64,000 bases of DNA from Effrenium voratum (lineage: Eukaryota; Sar; Dinophyceae; Suessiales; Symbiodiniaceae): positions 186,001 through 250,000 of the forward strand of contig CAUJNA010002791.1 of assembly GCA_963377175.1 (NCBI GenBank). The letters run 5' to 3'. Each line of letters opens with the position of its first letter. Positions within the stretch are counted from its first letter, which is position 1. The notes under the pieces were generated by a model, which saw only the letters and a list, made by a program, of their open reading frames with translations, was not told the origin of the DNA and searched no databases. Of this stretch, positions 36,353 through 47,800 are shown in pieces. The translations under genes and the position numbers were made by a program.

Positions 36353-39300
36353 ATGGCAGCTGTGCGCCTGTTCATGGCCTTGGCCCAGTGGGCCCTGGCA
36401 GAGAACTTAAACGAAACCTGTGAATCCGTGCTGCTTCAGCATCAAGTCCCTTGGCGAAGCCCGGCGGCCATCGCAGGATCTATGGGCCATGAAGATGGGG
36501 GGTTGAAGGATTCACCGCATTTAGCCGATTTTATGCATATGCTGCATATGTCATATGTGTGGCATATGCAGCGCAAGCATTCTTCCCCCAGGCTCCCTGC
36601 CCAGAGGGGCAAGAAGACCTATGCAAGCTGCGGAAGTTGATCTCCGCCTCAGACATTGGCCGCACAGTGGATGAACTCTGGGAGGCAGCCGGGAAGCAGG
36701 GCGGCAAGCCGCGCACCAAGGAAGATGCAAGGAGATTCCGGGTTATTTGGATGTAGATGTTATGCCATTGGGAGAGCAAACAATACATGGAATATGGATA
36801 TTTGAGCAACAACGGCCTTCCAAATGCCCACTGATACTGCGCTTGGAGCCCAAATTACTTTCCCAGGAGATGTTTGAAAGCCTAGGGCCGACGTAATAGT
36901 GAGCACCTAATGACCTGCTAGGAGAATGCGGGTAAGCATTTTGATGCACCAGATGGACCTTTATTACACAGACCTCACGAGTGCCGTTGCTGAGAAGAAG
37001 CATGAATTGGACTCTTGGTCTCGGTGATATCGAAGCATCGTTTGAGTTTCGCGGCCTAACTGCTCGGTACGGGGTTCGATGAACTGGGAATTGTGTCACC
37101 AAACTGCTAAGGAAGAGATTCAGAAGCAGAAGGACAAAGGAGATCCATGGGTCGCCTTCCTCCTCGACATGGTCATGGGTGCGCTTTTCTGTCCGGCGGT
37201 GGGCCGTTTCAAGTCCTCCTCGCTGGTGGAGGGACTGAAGGATCTGGAAGCAATAGTAAAAACCATGCAGAACATCGAGGGGGTCATGGAAAAGTCCATC
37301 ACCAGCTTGAAAAAGATTCTCGGATCGCCGGGGCATGGCCTTGGATCAGCTTTGGAATTCAAGTTGGTGTTCTTCTTTTTTTGCTGGACCTATTGCGGAT
37401 CTTTGTTTGTTTTGACTCAGAAAATCTCAGAACCTTTGGGGTCACACCTTGTGACACACTCCATGTCACTCAATGCCACACTTTGGGTTGCTCCGTTGCA
37501 TACTCGACCGGCCCTCAGGAAGGGAATCGATAAGATCAAAATTGAACTGCAGAACAAGTTCCGCAACAATCCGGCCAACCGTTTCTTGGATGCGTTGAAA
37601 GCCGAACAAAGGCCGGATGGGGATGGCTCCTGGGTGGGCAACACAGCGAGGTTTGGAACGGTTCAACAAGTTTGAAAGTTCATGTAACAACACACTCTCA
37701 TTGGAGGTATTGACACCCACTACGCAAGATCCCGTGTGAGTCAAACACACATGTACATGGTGCCAGGCAGACTGCGAGCAGCTGGTTGGCTGGAATTCTA
37801 TTGCAAAAAGTCCGGTTTCGGGGTAAGAGAAACTTTGAGCACGAATCATGCGAGTTTGGATATTTGAATGGCGTTGAAACACAAGGGAACGGACAATCGA
37901 TCTATGGTGCCAGGACACTGATTGCGGCCATGCAAGCCAACATGGGAAACCACACAGATGCGGAGATCTACTCATTGTACGTGTCATACTCACCACAGGT
38001 CGGGGGCCACAAGGGGCAATCGGATGTAGTTGAGGTGGTGACATCCATTTCCCAAATTGACCCAATTACTCCCGAGATCTCCTGAGTCCGGAAAAGCGTT
38101 TCTCTTTTTTTTTGCTTATGCTTTCCGAACTTTGGCTGGAGGGTGATTCTATGGTTTGTGGGAACACTTGCAGGAAATTATGGTTTTAAGCAGTTTGATC
38201 AGCATTTGTGACCCATCAATCCCAGGAGCATTTCAAGATGCCTGGCCGTGTGCCACGAGGCAATAGTCAAGCCTGATGGTTGTGTACCACCTTGTGGGGC
38301 ATGTTCATCAACCAAATGGAACCCAAATGATACAATAGAGGTCTATATACCCCTGCATGATCCTACAAGGAATCCTTCATATAGGTGAGATGCCCGGTCC
38401 CCATGAGATGAGTGGCTTCATTTTGGGGTTGTCCATAGCCGCGGGGTTACCCCGATTCACTTTTGCATGATCGCCACAAGGATCATTTCGGTGGATGATT
38501 GGGACCTACTGCTGATGGACAGAATCCTGTGCCACGTAAGATGGATTACAACTCTGTCAAGAGTTGTAGATAGTGGGGTGTTGCAGCCACCAGCTACTCG
38601 TCGTTCATTGGCTTTGCCGAGTCGCATGTGCCCAGGTGGCGTCCAAGGAGAATATCCTCAGCGCCGTGGATTCGGCCTTCGACACTTGGGAAACACAGAT
38701 CAATGGCTTGGGCTGGCACACCCAGAGTGTTAACCATCGAGGGCGTGACCATTTCTACAACACATGGGAAGGCATCGTCCGTGTGGAAATGGATATGGAT
38801 GGCAGGTGGCTTAAGGATCAAGCGAAGTACAAGGAGGCTTGGGAACATCTCGCTGAGAACCCTTATGCACGCCTTCGCAATGATGGAGGAAGTGAGCAGA
38901 TCGCATGGAACCATCCAGACGTCATGGCCTATGTGGATGAGTGGACCTATCCTGGCCTAACGGGTTCAGATGGCAAACGACGTCCCAAGGTCGCCGAGGG
39001 CTTCGTGGGAATTTGGACTGGTCCCTTTTCGACACGTTTCAACTGCAATGGAAAATGCTGTGATGAGAAAGGGAAGAATTGCCGTTGTGAGGAGTGCACG
39101 CAAAGGACTTGGTGAACATGTTTGTCCACGGGCGTGTCATAGAAAGCTTGTCATCTTCATTGTTGTTGCTGATGGAAAGTCTTGCCAAGTTCTTGTTGTT
39201 CTTGGTGTAAAGGGGCTTGCTGCAAATAAGGTGCTTGCTGCAAATCCTGCTTGGTTCAAGAGCTGTTTGGTGTAGGGTGGTTCCATGTCTACATATAACT

Positions 39301-39798
39301 TCTCAGGTAATAACTGGGTGCCGCTACCGCGCACCAAGCCTGGTGTTACCAGCTTGCCGAAGGACCGATTCCATCAAGTTCTCCCAGCTCTTTCGCCTGA
39401 ATCCAGATGGAAAGACGCCAGGGGATTCCTGCAGAAGCGACTCTGACTGCTTGACGAAAGCCTGTTGCTGGGGTGGTTGGGAGCTCCACTGTTGCGTGGG
39501 CGAGGACCGATGGCACACTGAATGGGTCCGGCCCCAACATGTGTTGTTCATGGTTTGCACTTGGTTTACAGTATGTGTGTTTCGAGCATTGTATCTTTGA
39601 TTGCGTTGATTGATTCTGATTTCAGAGGACGACTGGAAGTTCTACCCCTTCCATGGCCACTACTGCATGAATCAGCCAGAGGGGTGGCCTTGCGACAATG
39701 ACTCCGCAGTTTGTGCAAAGGGCCTGACTTGCCAAGAGATCTCGCCACGAGTTGGGCCCACGGGGAAGAAGCAAAAGTACAGCTGTCGCAAACCTTGA
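36353..39798 (+). CDS. Predicted secreted protein with Cys-rich C-terminus, 7 or 8 exons, family unknown
   Basis: I do not recognise this protein. Exons: 36353-36472, 36592-36720, 37112-37650, 37830-37980, 38636-39105, 39363-39504 and 39628-39798; phases agree and give 573 codons. Positions 37367-37522 (GT...AAG, 156 bases, T-rich) could be a further in-frame intron, which would remove a hydrophobic patch (LVFFFFCWTYCGSLFVL) and leave 521 codons. The start MAAVRLFMALAQWALAEN resembles a signal peptide. The largest exon (residues ~314-470) is rich in Trp and His (TWETQINGLGWHTQS, HPDVMAYVDEWTYPG) and ends in a Cys cluster (NCNGKCCDEKGKNCRCEEC). The last two exons add GDSCRSDSDCLTKACC, LHCC, YCMNQPEGWPC and KYSCRK, at least ten more Cys suggesting disulfides. 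Two exon joins carry GA donors next to matching AAGGA words. A secreted or cell-surface role is inferred. Confidence 0.72.
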
Positions 39799-42329
39799 TC
39801 GCGGGTGGATGGTATGTCCGCTCCATCATGATGGTCTGCTCCATCAGCTTTTATGTGTTTCATCATGTTTATGATAGGTTTAATAGGTGTTGGTTCCCTA
39901 GAGCCACTTTTGATTGCTCTGCGCAGGCGCCTCTGACGGCAATCATGAGAGAAAAGGCAGAGCGCCAAAGCCCTCAAACATCCCAGCAGCTTGTGCAGCG
40001 GACCCTCGAACGATAAAGAACGACAGTCCGTGTGGGTTTGTTGGAGAGGGGGGCCTTTTTTCCGGTAGTTTCCCTTTGCAACAACCCAAAAGAGGTTCCC
40101 AACTGTTGAAGGGAAACACGCCGAATTGTTTTTTTTGAAAATGTTTTGTGTCTGCTCCGCCTCTGTAGGGTTTAAGTTTAAGGTGAATACCATAGACCCT
40201 AAACCCTAAACAAGCATGCCGACCAGCCAATGTTTTTGTTGGGTTTGATCCACCGGCGGCGGGCGGATTTTTGCTCTTTCCCAGCGCCAGTCGAGCTGAG
40301 CGTTGAACCGCTGGGCGGTGGGAAGGCAAATTGTTCCACCGGGGCAGCCCCTGTGGAGGGCGAAACGTGGAATTCTACATCACTGGCGACTGGAATTCTC
40401 TACCATGTGTAACTCGCTGCGAGGGTTTGCAGGGTGTAGCAGGGCTTTGAGCAAAGTGCGATGCTGCGCAATCTTGCGCGCCAACTCATGTTAAAGTAAC
40501 CGCGCTTAAAACCAGAGTTGAACAGACGTTATTGGAGAGAGCTGCGCGTCAGCTCTTCAGTTGCGCTGCGGACACGGATGCAGAGCGCTGCAGAACAACT
40601 GACTGTGAGCGGAAAGAAAGCCTGTGTGGGGTGCTAGTTGCGCACTTAGACAATTAATTCACGCAGGCCACGCTGCCGCCCCCAGGCGGCCATGACCTTG
40701 GACGAGTCCGTGTGTCATGTCTCCTCTTGCCTGAGAGCAAATCTGCAGAGATAGGGGGTCAGCTTGCGCTAGCCGGTTGCTTGTGGAACCATGTTGCTGA
40801 AGTTCGTATGGCATTGACAAGGGCCTGCGTGTCCCAAAGTGATCAAACTCAGGTAGAGCCAACAGCATTGTCAGAGGGTAAGACGAATTGTTGTTTTGAT
40901 GCAAACGTGCTTGGCGCATCATCTCGATGTGTAAGAAGAGTCCTCCAGAATCCAAGGCCGGAATCTGACTGATTGGTTCCAGGTTTCAAACATTACGGCG
41001 GGCTGCCGTTATGGCGATTGCGTGTTCCCACCACATCGTTCTGTACAGTTGGCACGCCAGCTCATTGGATAGCGGTCCAGTGTGGGCGATGTTGGGCGTT
41101 CAATCGAGTAGAGCTGCTGTTAAAGGCGAGAAATGTAAGGGTTCTGAATGGTGTATGGTACCGAGCAAAACATCAACTCACAAACAACAGTTGTATTTTC
41201 TCGACCTCGCATGCCAGTAAAATGCCTACAGACAAAACCGAGCCATACGATGGATGGATGATGGTGGGTGGACGGATGCTGGATGGTGGATGCAAGCTCG
41301 CCGCGAGCACTCAGTAGGAAGGTATTCAGCACTTTGGCTGGTGTGCGCCCATCTCATGTCCTTGTGTCGCTTAATTCCAGCTGGGCTCGAATGGGAATCG
41401 GATTTAGCACCTGCCTTTGAAGCCAATGCTGGAGCCTCGGAGATTGTGGGTTTGCTTTCAAACATCCTGAGTGGCCAATCATGCAAAGATAAGGCAGTCG
41501 GTGGTTGCAACATGTTGCAACGCTTGCGGGGAGCTCTGGTTCAAGGGCTCATGGGGTAATACTGAAAGCCACATTCGGGTGAGGCTGAATCTTTGGAAAC
41601 CCATCAGGCAAGTTGCATTGGAATTCTGCAGTTCACTTGTTTTGTTTTTGCCGTCGAAAAAGATAGTGTGCGCTGAGCCCGGGAACAATATTTCAGACCA
41701 CGTTCACGCAGAGTCGTTTTAATAGCTTTGCGTTCGGTTTGCATTACCAGCGCATGGAAGAAGGCGAGCACAGTGTAAGATACCGGTCTGTAGTGAATTT
41801 CTAAAATGCGGAGGTTGACCCCAGATGACCCCAGATAATCCGCTCGAATTAGCCGGACGCCACTTTTGTAGCGTGACTTGGCTCTCGCATTTTATGCCTG
41901 TACCACGGAATCAGATCTCACGGAAAGACAGGGGATCGTTTTCACCGTTGTTTATGTATTTATCACGAACACAATGCCTTTATTTCTGCGCACATGGGTC
42001 ATGCTGGGAACATGTGGCAAGCTGGGCGCAATCAAGCTTCCATGGGTTTGGAGGCGCTTTTTTGCATGTTTTGCTGAAGTTTATCCAAAGGCCCTGTCAA
42101 AGCTCTTTGGGCAAGCTGGAAAATGAGCAAAGCTGCAAAAGGTGGCAGCAACAAGGCGCAATTGCGAAGCAACGGGTCAAGGCTTGGCACATGCAAATGT
42201 AGCTGTGGAGTCTGCTGATGCCCCTCAGCTTCCTTGCTGCCCAAGTTTGCGGTCGAGACCGTAGGATCGTGTAGACGTCACAACTATTGTGGCGTCGTAG
42301 AGCCAGAGCATGGTTCGCCTGTGCGACCT

Positions 42330-42331
42330 CC

Positions 42332-42365
<34 letters not shown>

Positions 42366-42366
42366 T
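42330..42366. repeat. (CT)n microsatellite
   Basis: Nearly pure CT run with two TTT interruptions. It produces the Ser/Leu and Arg/Glu open frames on the two strands, which are not genes. Confidence 0.95.
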
Positions 42367-44016
42367 TTTGTCCTCCTGCATTCCTGTTGGATCCACACGA
42401 ATATTCCCTGCAGCAAACCAAATTCCACCTCTTTGTGACCAGATCCCACGTGCATCGCCTCGGTGGCCGCACAATTTGCAAACATATATCTGGGCATATC
42501 CATCTGATGTGCGCCTCCATACCGATGTGTAATCATCGCGAGGTCTGTTGGAGTCCTCACTCTCTCTAGCGAGCTGCTGTAGCCGTTCTTCTTGGTGACA
42601 TGGAACATCATATTCATCTCCTCCACTTGCTGGCCGGGAAAGTTCGCACTGTCCACTCCAGGGCAACGGGCTGGTCAAGGCCCAGTACTCAAGGATGAAC
42701 TTGCCCCTTTGGATTTGTTGCGAAAGTTTCTAAGTTTTTGCAAGCATGCGCAAAGTGATAGTTTCTCTTCTACAAAATGCGCTCCTGTTGCCAAAATCTG
42801 TCCATCATAACTCTTAGCCAGGTTTCCACCAGCTTGCAAGCGAAAATTATCCAAAGGCCCTGTCAAAACTGTTCGGGCAAGCTGCTGCTTTGTGATTATT
42901 GGGGTTGGCTCTGCATTTTAAGACACCCGATATCCCTTCAAATTATCATTTGATAAATTTCGGGGAGGGGTTGTTTCTGCATCTCAGCATCTAGAATGCA
43001 GAGCTGACCCCCGCACCAAGTAAACCGGGATGCGTGACACGCATTAGCCTTGCTCTCCAACGCCAATTGCACACCGAATCCATGGTTTGCTTATGTTTGC
43101 TTGTAGGCTGCAGTGTTTTAGCCAGTTGTGCGGACACTCATTCTAGAGGGTTGCATAGACTGGTGCTTTGATTGACTGGGGTCTCCAGCAACTTGGCATT
43201 TGCTGTGTTCTCGGCGATACTTCTGGACTGCGCTGCTTGCGACACTGCGAGCGTCGCAACTGCGCCAGAATAGTTTTGTCTGCCACATGGCACGCGCTGT
43301 GCGCAGGCATCCTTGCCCTCTCTGTGGTGTGAATCCCAAGTGTGGAGGGTGCGTTCCACAGTGAGAAAAGTCCGGAAAAGCTGTTCAGTGGCAGCCTTTG
43401 TGATGTTTTGTGAGGTGCCTTGCTGCCGTGCTTATTGGATTGGGATAATTTGAAGTGACAGTACAAAGAGCCATCGCCCCTTGCCGCCTCAGGCAGTCAT
43501 TTCGCCTGCTGGCAAGGCGCTCGGCGGGCCTGCAGCCACGGCTGGCAGGCGGGGCCTGTCAACAGCTGCCCAAAGAAGTCCTTTTTGACAAAGACTCGGT
43601 TCAAAGTCAATCCTCAATTCTTATCTTCCCTGGGTGCCCCACTTCAGATTACGGACCCTCCTTGGAAATTTCCTTGTTGGCCAAAAGCATCCCCATCGAC
43701 CAATCCAAGACCCATTTGAGCGGAGAAGCTCCTGGCTTGCCTGGAGCTCGACACAGTGCCAGATGGCTTAGAAACCAAGCGAAGCTCGTGGCGACCGAAG
43801 GGCCGCGAGCTGATGCTCATGCCCATCAGACTCAGACCTTTGCATTTGGTTCTCGGTTACGTGCGTGCCCCTCATTACTCAGCCAAGTAGCATGGAAGCC
43901 AAACAGGGTGTCTCACAAATGAGATTCTTTTGAAATGCTGGCTTTTAGCACATTGCCACGCTCCGCTTCCCTTTTTGTCAGAGGAATGCATGGAGCGACA
44001 GCCCCTTGAAGTGCAC

Positions 44017-44158
44017 ACCCACCCACCCACCCACCCACCCACCCACCCACCCACCCACCCACCCACCCACCCACCCACCCACCCACCCACCCACCCACCC
44101 ACCCACCCACCCACCCACCCACCCACCCACCCACCCACCCACCCACCCACCCACCCAC

Positions 44159-44200
<42 letters not shown>
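44017..44200. repeat. (ACCC)n then (CA)n microsatellite
   Basis: About 35 copies of ACCC with one slip near 44158, passing directly into about 16 copies of CA. One strand is all C and A, the other all G and T. The G-rich strand (GGGT repeats) could form G-quadruplexes. The open frames made of THPP or VGGW repeats are artefacts. Confidence 0.97.
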
Positions 44201-44201
<1 letters not shown>

Positions 44202-44802
44202 CCACACACCCACACACCCGCACACCCACACTCACTCCACCTACACCCCACCAACCCACCCAGCCGGCATGCACGCACGTCCGTGCTTCAGTCGTCACAT
44301 TTGGCCCTTCCAGGATTCCAAGGATTCCAACAATGGGGCGGCTGCGGCAGCTGTGCGCTGCGCGCCAAGGCAACCCTGGCTGCTGAGGCGTGGGTGCTTG
44401 GGGGAGTCGCGGAATCACCAAGCTTCATCGTTTGGGACCAGCGATCGCCTTTGACCGGTTGCACGAGTGGGTGGAGCTATCAATCGATGTTAAGCACTCG
44501 CTATGAGATTTGGGCCTATGCATGAGAACACACGCCTAACAAGTGATGGCGATCACCAACATCATAGCTTTGCCTAATACGCTATTGCTGATTGAGCATG
44601 AGACTACAAGTGGGCTCTCAGACAGCAGTCTACTTTAAGTCACGGATCACTAGTTTGACAGATTTTCCACTGACGCCCGCACGACGTCTATAGACGCGCT
44701 CAGTTCCCCCGGCATTCGTTGAGTATGGGCCTTTGTTCAAGTGAAATGATGGAATTTAAATGCACCAAGCACAGGCAGGTGGTTGCGACCCGAGATTGGC
44801 AG

Positions 44803-47800
44803 GAAGCAGCCAAGACTGCCCAGAGCCGCTGGTCCTATGTAGCCTTTGCGAAGGCGTTTCCCTTCACGACGCTTGGTTGGCCAAGTGCAGCAATTGCATG
44901 CTGAACTGTGACCAGGGGTTGGCAATCGTGGTTACGGTTTGTGTGTTAGCACAATTCAGCCATTCAGGCAACCGTGTAATTTATCTCGGCAGGTTTCTCC
45001 GGATGTTTTTGGTGCCTGGAAGGACGTGTCTCAGCTTTGGGTACTTCTTGGAAGGTTGCAGTTCACTATCCGTGGCATGACTCGAACTCCAACATGAGGT
45101 CAGGTAGTCATGCATGTGGACTGGTGCTAATTGATTCCGTAGTTCCTGATCGCTGATGCAAGGAACAACCTCATCATCGCAACAATGAAGACTTCTGCCG
45201 CTGATTTGGTCGCGCAATGCGTGATCGAGCGGAAGTCGTTGAAGGAGGTTGATTGGAAGAGAAACTTGGTACCTCGCCTGCATCACTGGTTGTATCAGAG
45301 CAGCCATAGCCAAGATTGTCTTCTGAAGGCTCTCGCTTCATGCCCAGCCTGCGCATTGCGCGGCAAAACGCTTTGGATTGCCAATCTATCGCACGTAAGC
45401 GAACCACTAGTATGGGTGTTATAATTTAGACACAGACCCTGCGAAGTTCAACTGCTCCCGGCTTGCTCTGGGGATAGAGGCACATTGAAATCGCCAGTGG
45501 GTTCCGCAACCTTTGAACGTAAGCCGTTTTTAAGAATTCAACAATGGACGTGAAGATACAGCAAATCAATCCTTTTCCTGGCCCGTCGCTCCGTACTTCA
45601 ATTATTCCATGTGACCAGGGCCGGGGTCTCCTTCCCTCGATCGGGTCTGAGGTCTTCTGCATGTTCGGCGCGGTCTACCTGGGTGCCTTCCAGTCCCTTG
45701 AATTGCGCCAGGTTTGGAACCAATCTCTCCTCAAATTGTCCCTGATTTGCATACGTTTCCCAGAACCGGAAAAGTTGGGACTCCGATGTCATTTTGCGTC
45801 ATTGCTCGTCCAATTGTTTCAGAGTTGTCCTTGGTTACAAAGTGCTCTGAGCTGCAATGGATGACGGGTTTGCATCTCCGGCTTGTCGTGTCAGAAGTTA
45901 AAAAGCTCAGCGCATCGTCCATGTATCGCCTCTTCGCTTCCCTTCATGTGTTGCAAACTGCTCGGAGCTCCCGGAAGCTGAAACTTGCCATTCGTTCGCA
46001 CTCCGTGCAACCGACGTAGACTTGTGTCCGACATTCTTGCTCAGTGTTACCATGTCGTGTAAGGTGGCTGTTTTTAGCGCACAGAGCAGTTTGGCGCGTG
46101 AGAGCGGAGCATGCTTACAAACTCACAATCACGTCTTGTGGCACCGCTGAGGTATTGGTACCAGGATCGGAGCTTAGCCTTCAGAACGTCGCTCCTTCTT
46201 AGCTGACAATATTACAAGCTAGGAAGTCGATTGACCAAACCACTTGTGGTTGTGATGGCACCGATGGTAGGCTGCGCGTTCTCATGCTCAAATCTTGCGA
46301 CTTTCTTTTGGCCCCTTTACTTCTCTGAATAGAGAAGCACGCTAAGCGAGGTGCCGAAAATCATCGGCACTTCTCACCGGCCTTTTCCTTGTATCAAGCA
46401 GCCAAAAGCAAAGTGACAGGTGAATATCTTCACGCGGATGTTCAAGGGAGTCGTCCCCTGGCGGCAAGAGCTTTGGTCCAGTGACCTCAAAGGTCAGAGA
46501 GGGATAGAGAGGCTTCCCTGCTTTCGGGCTGTGCAAGAATCATGGTGCAGCAAGTATGCACATCCTTTGCTTTCATGTTTGGGCTCTCCAAACAGCGCAA
46601 CATCACAGGTTTGAAGCTTGCTCATGCGGAAACGACGGAAACCTGGCTTGTAAATATTTTTTCCCGTAGGGATACTCCTCCCCACTCTCCCGTCAGCAAG
46701 GGTCCCCACCCTCCCTTCAGCAAGGGTCAAATATGGTCAAATAGATTCTAGAGTTGTTGTGTTGGCAGTTGGTCTAGGCGCTTAGGACATAAGTGTGCAG
46801 ATGTGTTCAAGTGCGTTTCAAATAGATCGATGGTTCAAGTGTATGCGCCGCTTTTTTGTCGCTAGGCTTGGCTTTGGATCCCATCTGCATTCACACAACA
46901 GCAGCGCCCAGGAAAGGTGAAGAAGGAAACAACTGTCATGCGGACTTAGGGGACCACAAAGCTTCGTCCATGAGTCCCTTCCAATTGTAGTGGAGTTGTT
47001 CTTGAGAGATTTGCCACTGCACTTGAGGAGAAGTTCACCACGCAGCCCTTAGCCGCGAAGCTGCGGGACACGGCTGGGCTCAAGGCCCTGGGAGCGCAGA
47101 CTGCCCGGCTCCCGGTGACCGGCAGGGAAGATCTTGCCCACCCCCAAGAGTGCGACAGGACGTAAGTCACGTAAGTACATGGATGGCAGCGAAAGTTGAA
47201 GCAATCCACAGTGTCACCCATACTTGTTCAGCACGCTTGGATATGGCATTGTACTCGGGAGCAGGAAAGCTTGAAACGCATTGGCTGTACACGCCTTTGA
47301 AGTTTGGAGGCCCAGCACCAAGCGCGTCCGAGGGAACAAGCTACATGCTCCAGCATGGCGTACTCGTACCAGCCCTTGTCTTCTCAGTAAGCAAAGCTTC
47401 CTCTCCTTGCAGTCAGAGCATTTCTGCCAAATTCATGCCAAGTCCCGTTTCTGTAGATGGGGAAAGACGCGACACAACCCAAAGCCAAGGCAAAAGCAAG
47501 AGTGTTTGACGGAATGCCGATGTAGGAACGAGCAAAGAGCCAGTTGCTCCCTGAGGCCCCGAGATAGGTTGTTCGCAAGAGGTGCCTTGTGTCGGAATTG
47601 ACAGGACCACCGGGGAGCATGAGCTGGCAATGAGTGCTCCCAGCAATCCAGGCTATGTGAAGCCTGTGAGGGTTGCATCAGCCAGACTTCTCAACTTTTA
47701 TTGAGACACTGCCTCGATGTTTTGTCCAAAAAGCAATGCCTTCTGGAGATGATCAGGTGTGCCATCCTTCCAGTACCATCCTGTACCTCTTGCTCTTGCA

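Larger units (their letters stand above)
39799..44724. other. Spacer upstream of the first Mpv17-type gene
   Basis: No recognisable gene. It includes two telomere-like CCCTAAA units at 40198-40212, GGAT-rich sequence at 41248-41295, a (CT)n run at 42330-42366, a 40-base word repeated at 42079-42119 and 42846-42886, and the long (ACCC)n/(CA)n tract at 44017-44200. The missing N-terminal exon of the next gene may lie here: 43470-43560 reads LRQSFRLLARRSAG, like an organelle presequence, but has no ATG. Confidence 0.45.

Noticed and set aside
43875..44454. Long THPPTHPP (+) and GWVGGW (-) frames.
   Set aside because: Translation of (ACCC)n; a 4-base repeat without stops is open in every frame.
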